From Colletotrichum lupini (lineage: Eukaryota; Ascomycota; Sordariomycetes; Glomerellales; Glomerellaceae): DNA of 64,000 nt. Numbering within the stretch: position 1 is the first letter of the stretch; each line of letters opens with the position of its first letter. Below, one piece after another: positions 62,701 to 64,000 of this stretch. A program made the translations under genes and the position numbers. Where the stretch lies: positions 3,968,001 through 4,032,000 of the forward strand of contig NC_064678.1 of the NCBI RefSeq assembly GCF_023278565.1. The letters are read 5' to 3'. A model generated the notes under the pieces. It did not search any database. It saw nothing but the letters and a program-made list of their open reading frames with translations, and was not told the origin of the DNA.

Positions 62701-64000
62701 ACAGCAATAGCTTATTTTATTGTGGATGTGTAAGGTGTTAATCGTAATGTGCCATGTCGCCATGAGAAATAAGACACAATGTTTGCCTGCGCTGTGCACA
62801 TTCGTCATTCTCGGATTATTTTTGCCAAATTAAACAAAGATCGACTTTGGCACCGAGAGAAAACATGATTACATGGAGACTCCCAGGAAGCTTTAACGCA
62901 TGGTAGACCGAATAAGTGCTGTATGCTGTTTTGGTGTCGAGGCAGACCGAGGCAGCGAGGCGGTTGAGCTGCTCAAAAGTTTCAGACAGTATCGTAGGTT
63001 GCGGGATGCAACTGCTGCAGAAACGTGCGCGTAGCATATGTTGTGTGGGTATGCTTGTAATCGTCGGGAACTCTCAATCGCCCCGTCAAAGGCTCTCTTG
63101 GTCCCATTGGGAAGTATGTTCGCCCTGCTCTAACCCAGCTAGTAGCAGCGAAACGGACATTGACCGTGAGTTCGTATGGCACAGACACTGAGCTGGTTGC
63201 CTGCCGGCGGTAGTGAGCGCACCGATTACGTTTCCTCCATGGGCAGCTGCCAGTTTTTCTTGGCATCGGAAGTCTTTGGAGGGGTCAAACTCGTACGAGG
63301 GGAGACTGACTCGTAGAGCCCGGAGAAAATGCTTGGCCTTCTCATCAGTCCAGTTTGTTGCAGTAACGGCGGTGCAAAGCAGCCAGTGGGCAGCAATCAG
63401 CAAAAAAAAAAAAAAAAAAGCTGTCCTGAAAGTCCCTCAAAGTCCCAGTTCGACTTTGCTCAAGGCCATCATCTTGAAACTTCTGGGTTGCAGTTGGTGG
63501 GCTTTAGTTGACGATCCTAAATCTGGTGCGGGCCGTGGCCACAACGGCACAATGAGGTTATCGATGATTGCTTGCTGAGGCTCAACTTTTCAAGAGTCAA
63601 GACTGCTGCTGGCCCAGGGTAGGCTGATCGGGTGGACATTCCGCCGTGGAGTCTAGGATCGGGGGTTGTGCTCGGACGTGGGATTGATACAATGAGATCA
63701 AAAGAAGGTTCTTTCGCAACGGTTCGGATGACGTTGTTTCTCCATGGTGCGGGCATAATGTTGACGAGGTTCAGTTTCGAAAGAGGGCGATCTCTTGACT
63801 CGAGCCGGGGGGTTGGTAGTACATTCTGGCTTCCCAGTAGCAATTCGTTCACGAATCAAGCATATGACTTAGCCACATGGTGAAGCTCTCAAATTTCACA
63901 GACAATAATTGAGTGAGTACACGACACGTTTCCGTAGAGAATGATTGGATTGACTGTACAACGCAAGGGCCGTGATACTGCAGCAAGGTCAGCCGAGGTA
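56755..64000. other. 7.2 kb terminal region without supportable genes
   Basis: It begins with the 3' UTR of the Zn2Cys6 gene. Purine-rich DNA follows at about 57760-58330. A TACTCCGTA element lies at 58426-58434. From about 59100 onward the DNA is more AT-rich and frames are short. Stretches at about 59470-59660 (+) and 63090-63850 (-) look mildly protein-like, but they lack an ATG start and a recognisable family. A run of 18 A lies at 63402-63419. Confidence 0.5.
63402..63419 (+). repeat. Run of 18 A
   Basis: An uninterrupted A18 run. It could be a simple slippage product or the tail of an old retroposed copy, but no retroelement sequence or target-site duplication was recognised beside it. 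Confidence 0.9.

Noticed and set aside
63086..63852. Two minus-strand frames of about 105-111 codons near the window end
   Set aside because: They lack ATG starts at their 5' ends and I recognise no domain; kept only as a possible remnant in the findings.

Overview
The window reads as chromosomal DNA of a filamentous ascomycete (Pezizomycotina, most like Sordariomycetes; the species cannot be told). The reasons are the introns and the gene families. Introns are 49 to 92 nt, with GT donors and AG acceptors, and most have a CTAAC or CTGAC branch site. The families are a fungal proton-channel tail, a CFEM-like GPI-anchored protein, an Ahc1-like zinc-finger protein, a fungal Alba-like protein, Vtc1, a Tctex-type dynein light chain, a fungal GT90 glycosyltransferase, a vacuolar-type MFS carrier, a QutR/AROM-like protein and a Zn2Cys6 regulator. 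No rRNA, tRNA, CRISPR array, intact transposon or viral gene was recognised.

Layout: 1-157 is the 3' end of a proton-channel gene (+). A small GPI-anchored, cysteine-rich surface protein lies at 3249-3828 (+). The Ahc1-like gene is at 5938-7908 (-). The Alba-like gene is at 13055-13825 (+), convergent with VTC1 at 14625-15106 (-). VTC1 shares a 1.1 kb divergent promoter with the dynein light chain gene at 16220-16930 (+). An F-box gene is at 21728-22708 (+), directly preceded by a nearly pure 148-nt cytosine tract. A GT90 gene is at 24843-26777 (+), a doubtful or broken small gene at 28015-28464 (+), and a four-exon MFS gene at 30542-32568 (+). A QutR-like gene is at 38316-40592 (+) and a six-exon Zn2Cys6 regulator at 53730-56754 (+). 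The last 7.2 kb holds no gene that I can support.

Gene density is low for a filamentous fungus: about eleven supported genes in 64 kb. The gene-free blocks are long (13.1 kb before the Zn2Cys6 gene, 7.2 kb at the end, 5.7 kb before the QutR-like gene, 5.1 kb before the Alba gene). These blocks are not obviously AT-rich and have no long repeats that I could see. The genes do not form a pathway cluster. They are mostly housekeeping and regulatory genes: chromatin and RNA binding, polyphosphate and vacuole, dynein, ubiquitin ligase adaptor, glycosylation and transcription.

The observations most worth a second look are the poly-C tract abutting the F-box start codon, the QutR-like protein that keeps dehydroquinase active-site residues while losing the kinase P-loop and the shikimate dehydrogenase lysine, the 13 kb non-coding domain upstream of the regulator, the CACGTG pair in the VTC1 promoter, and a recurring TACGGATA/TACGGAGTA element confined to non-coding DNA. 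I found no clear multi-gene novel system.
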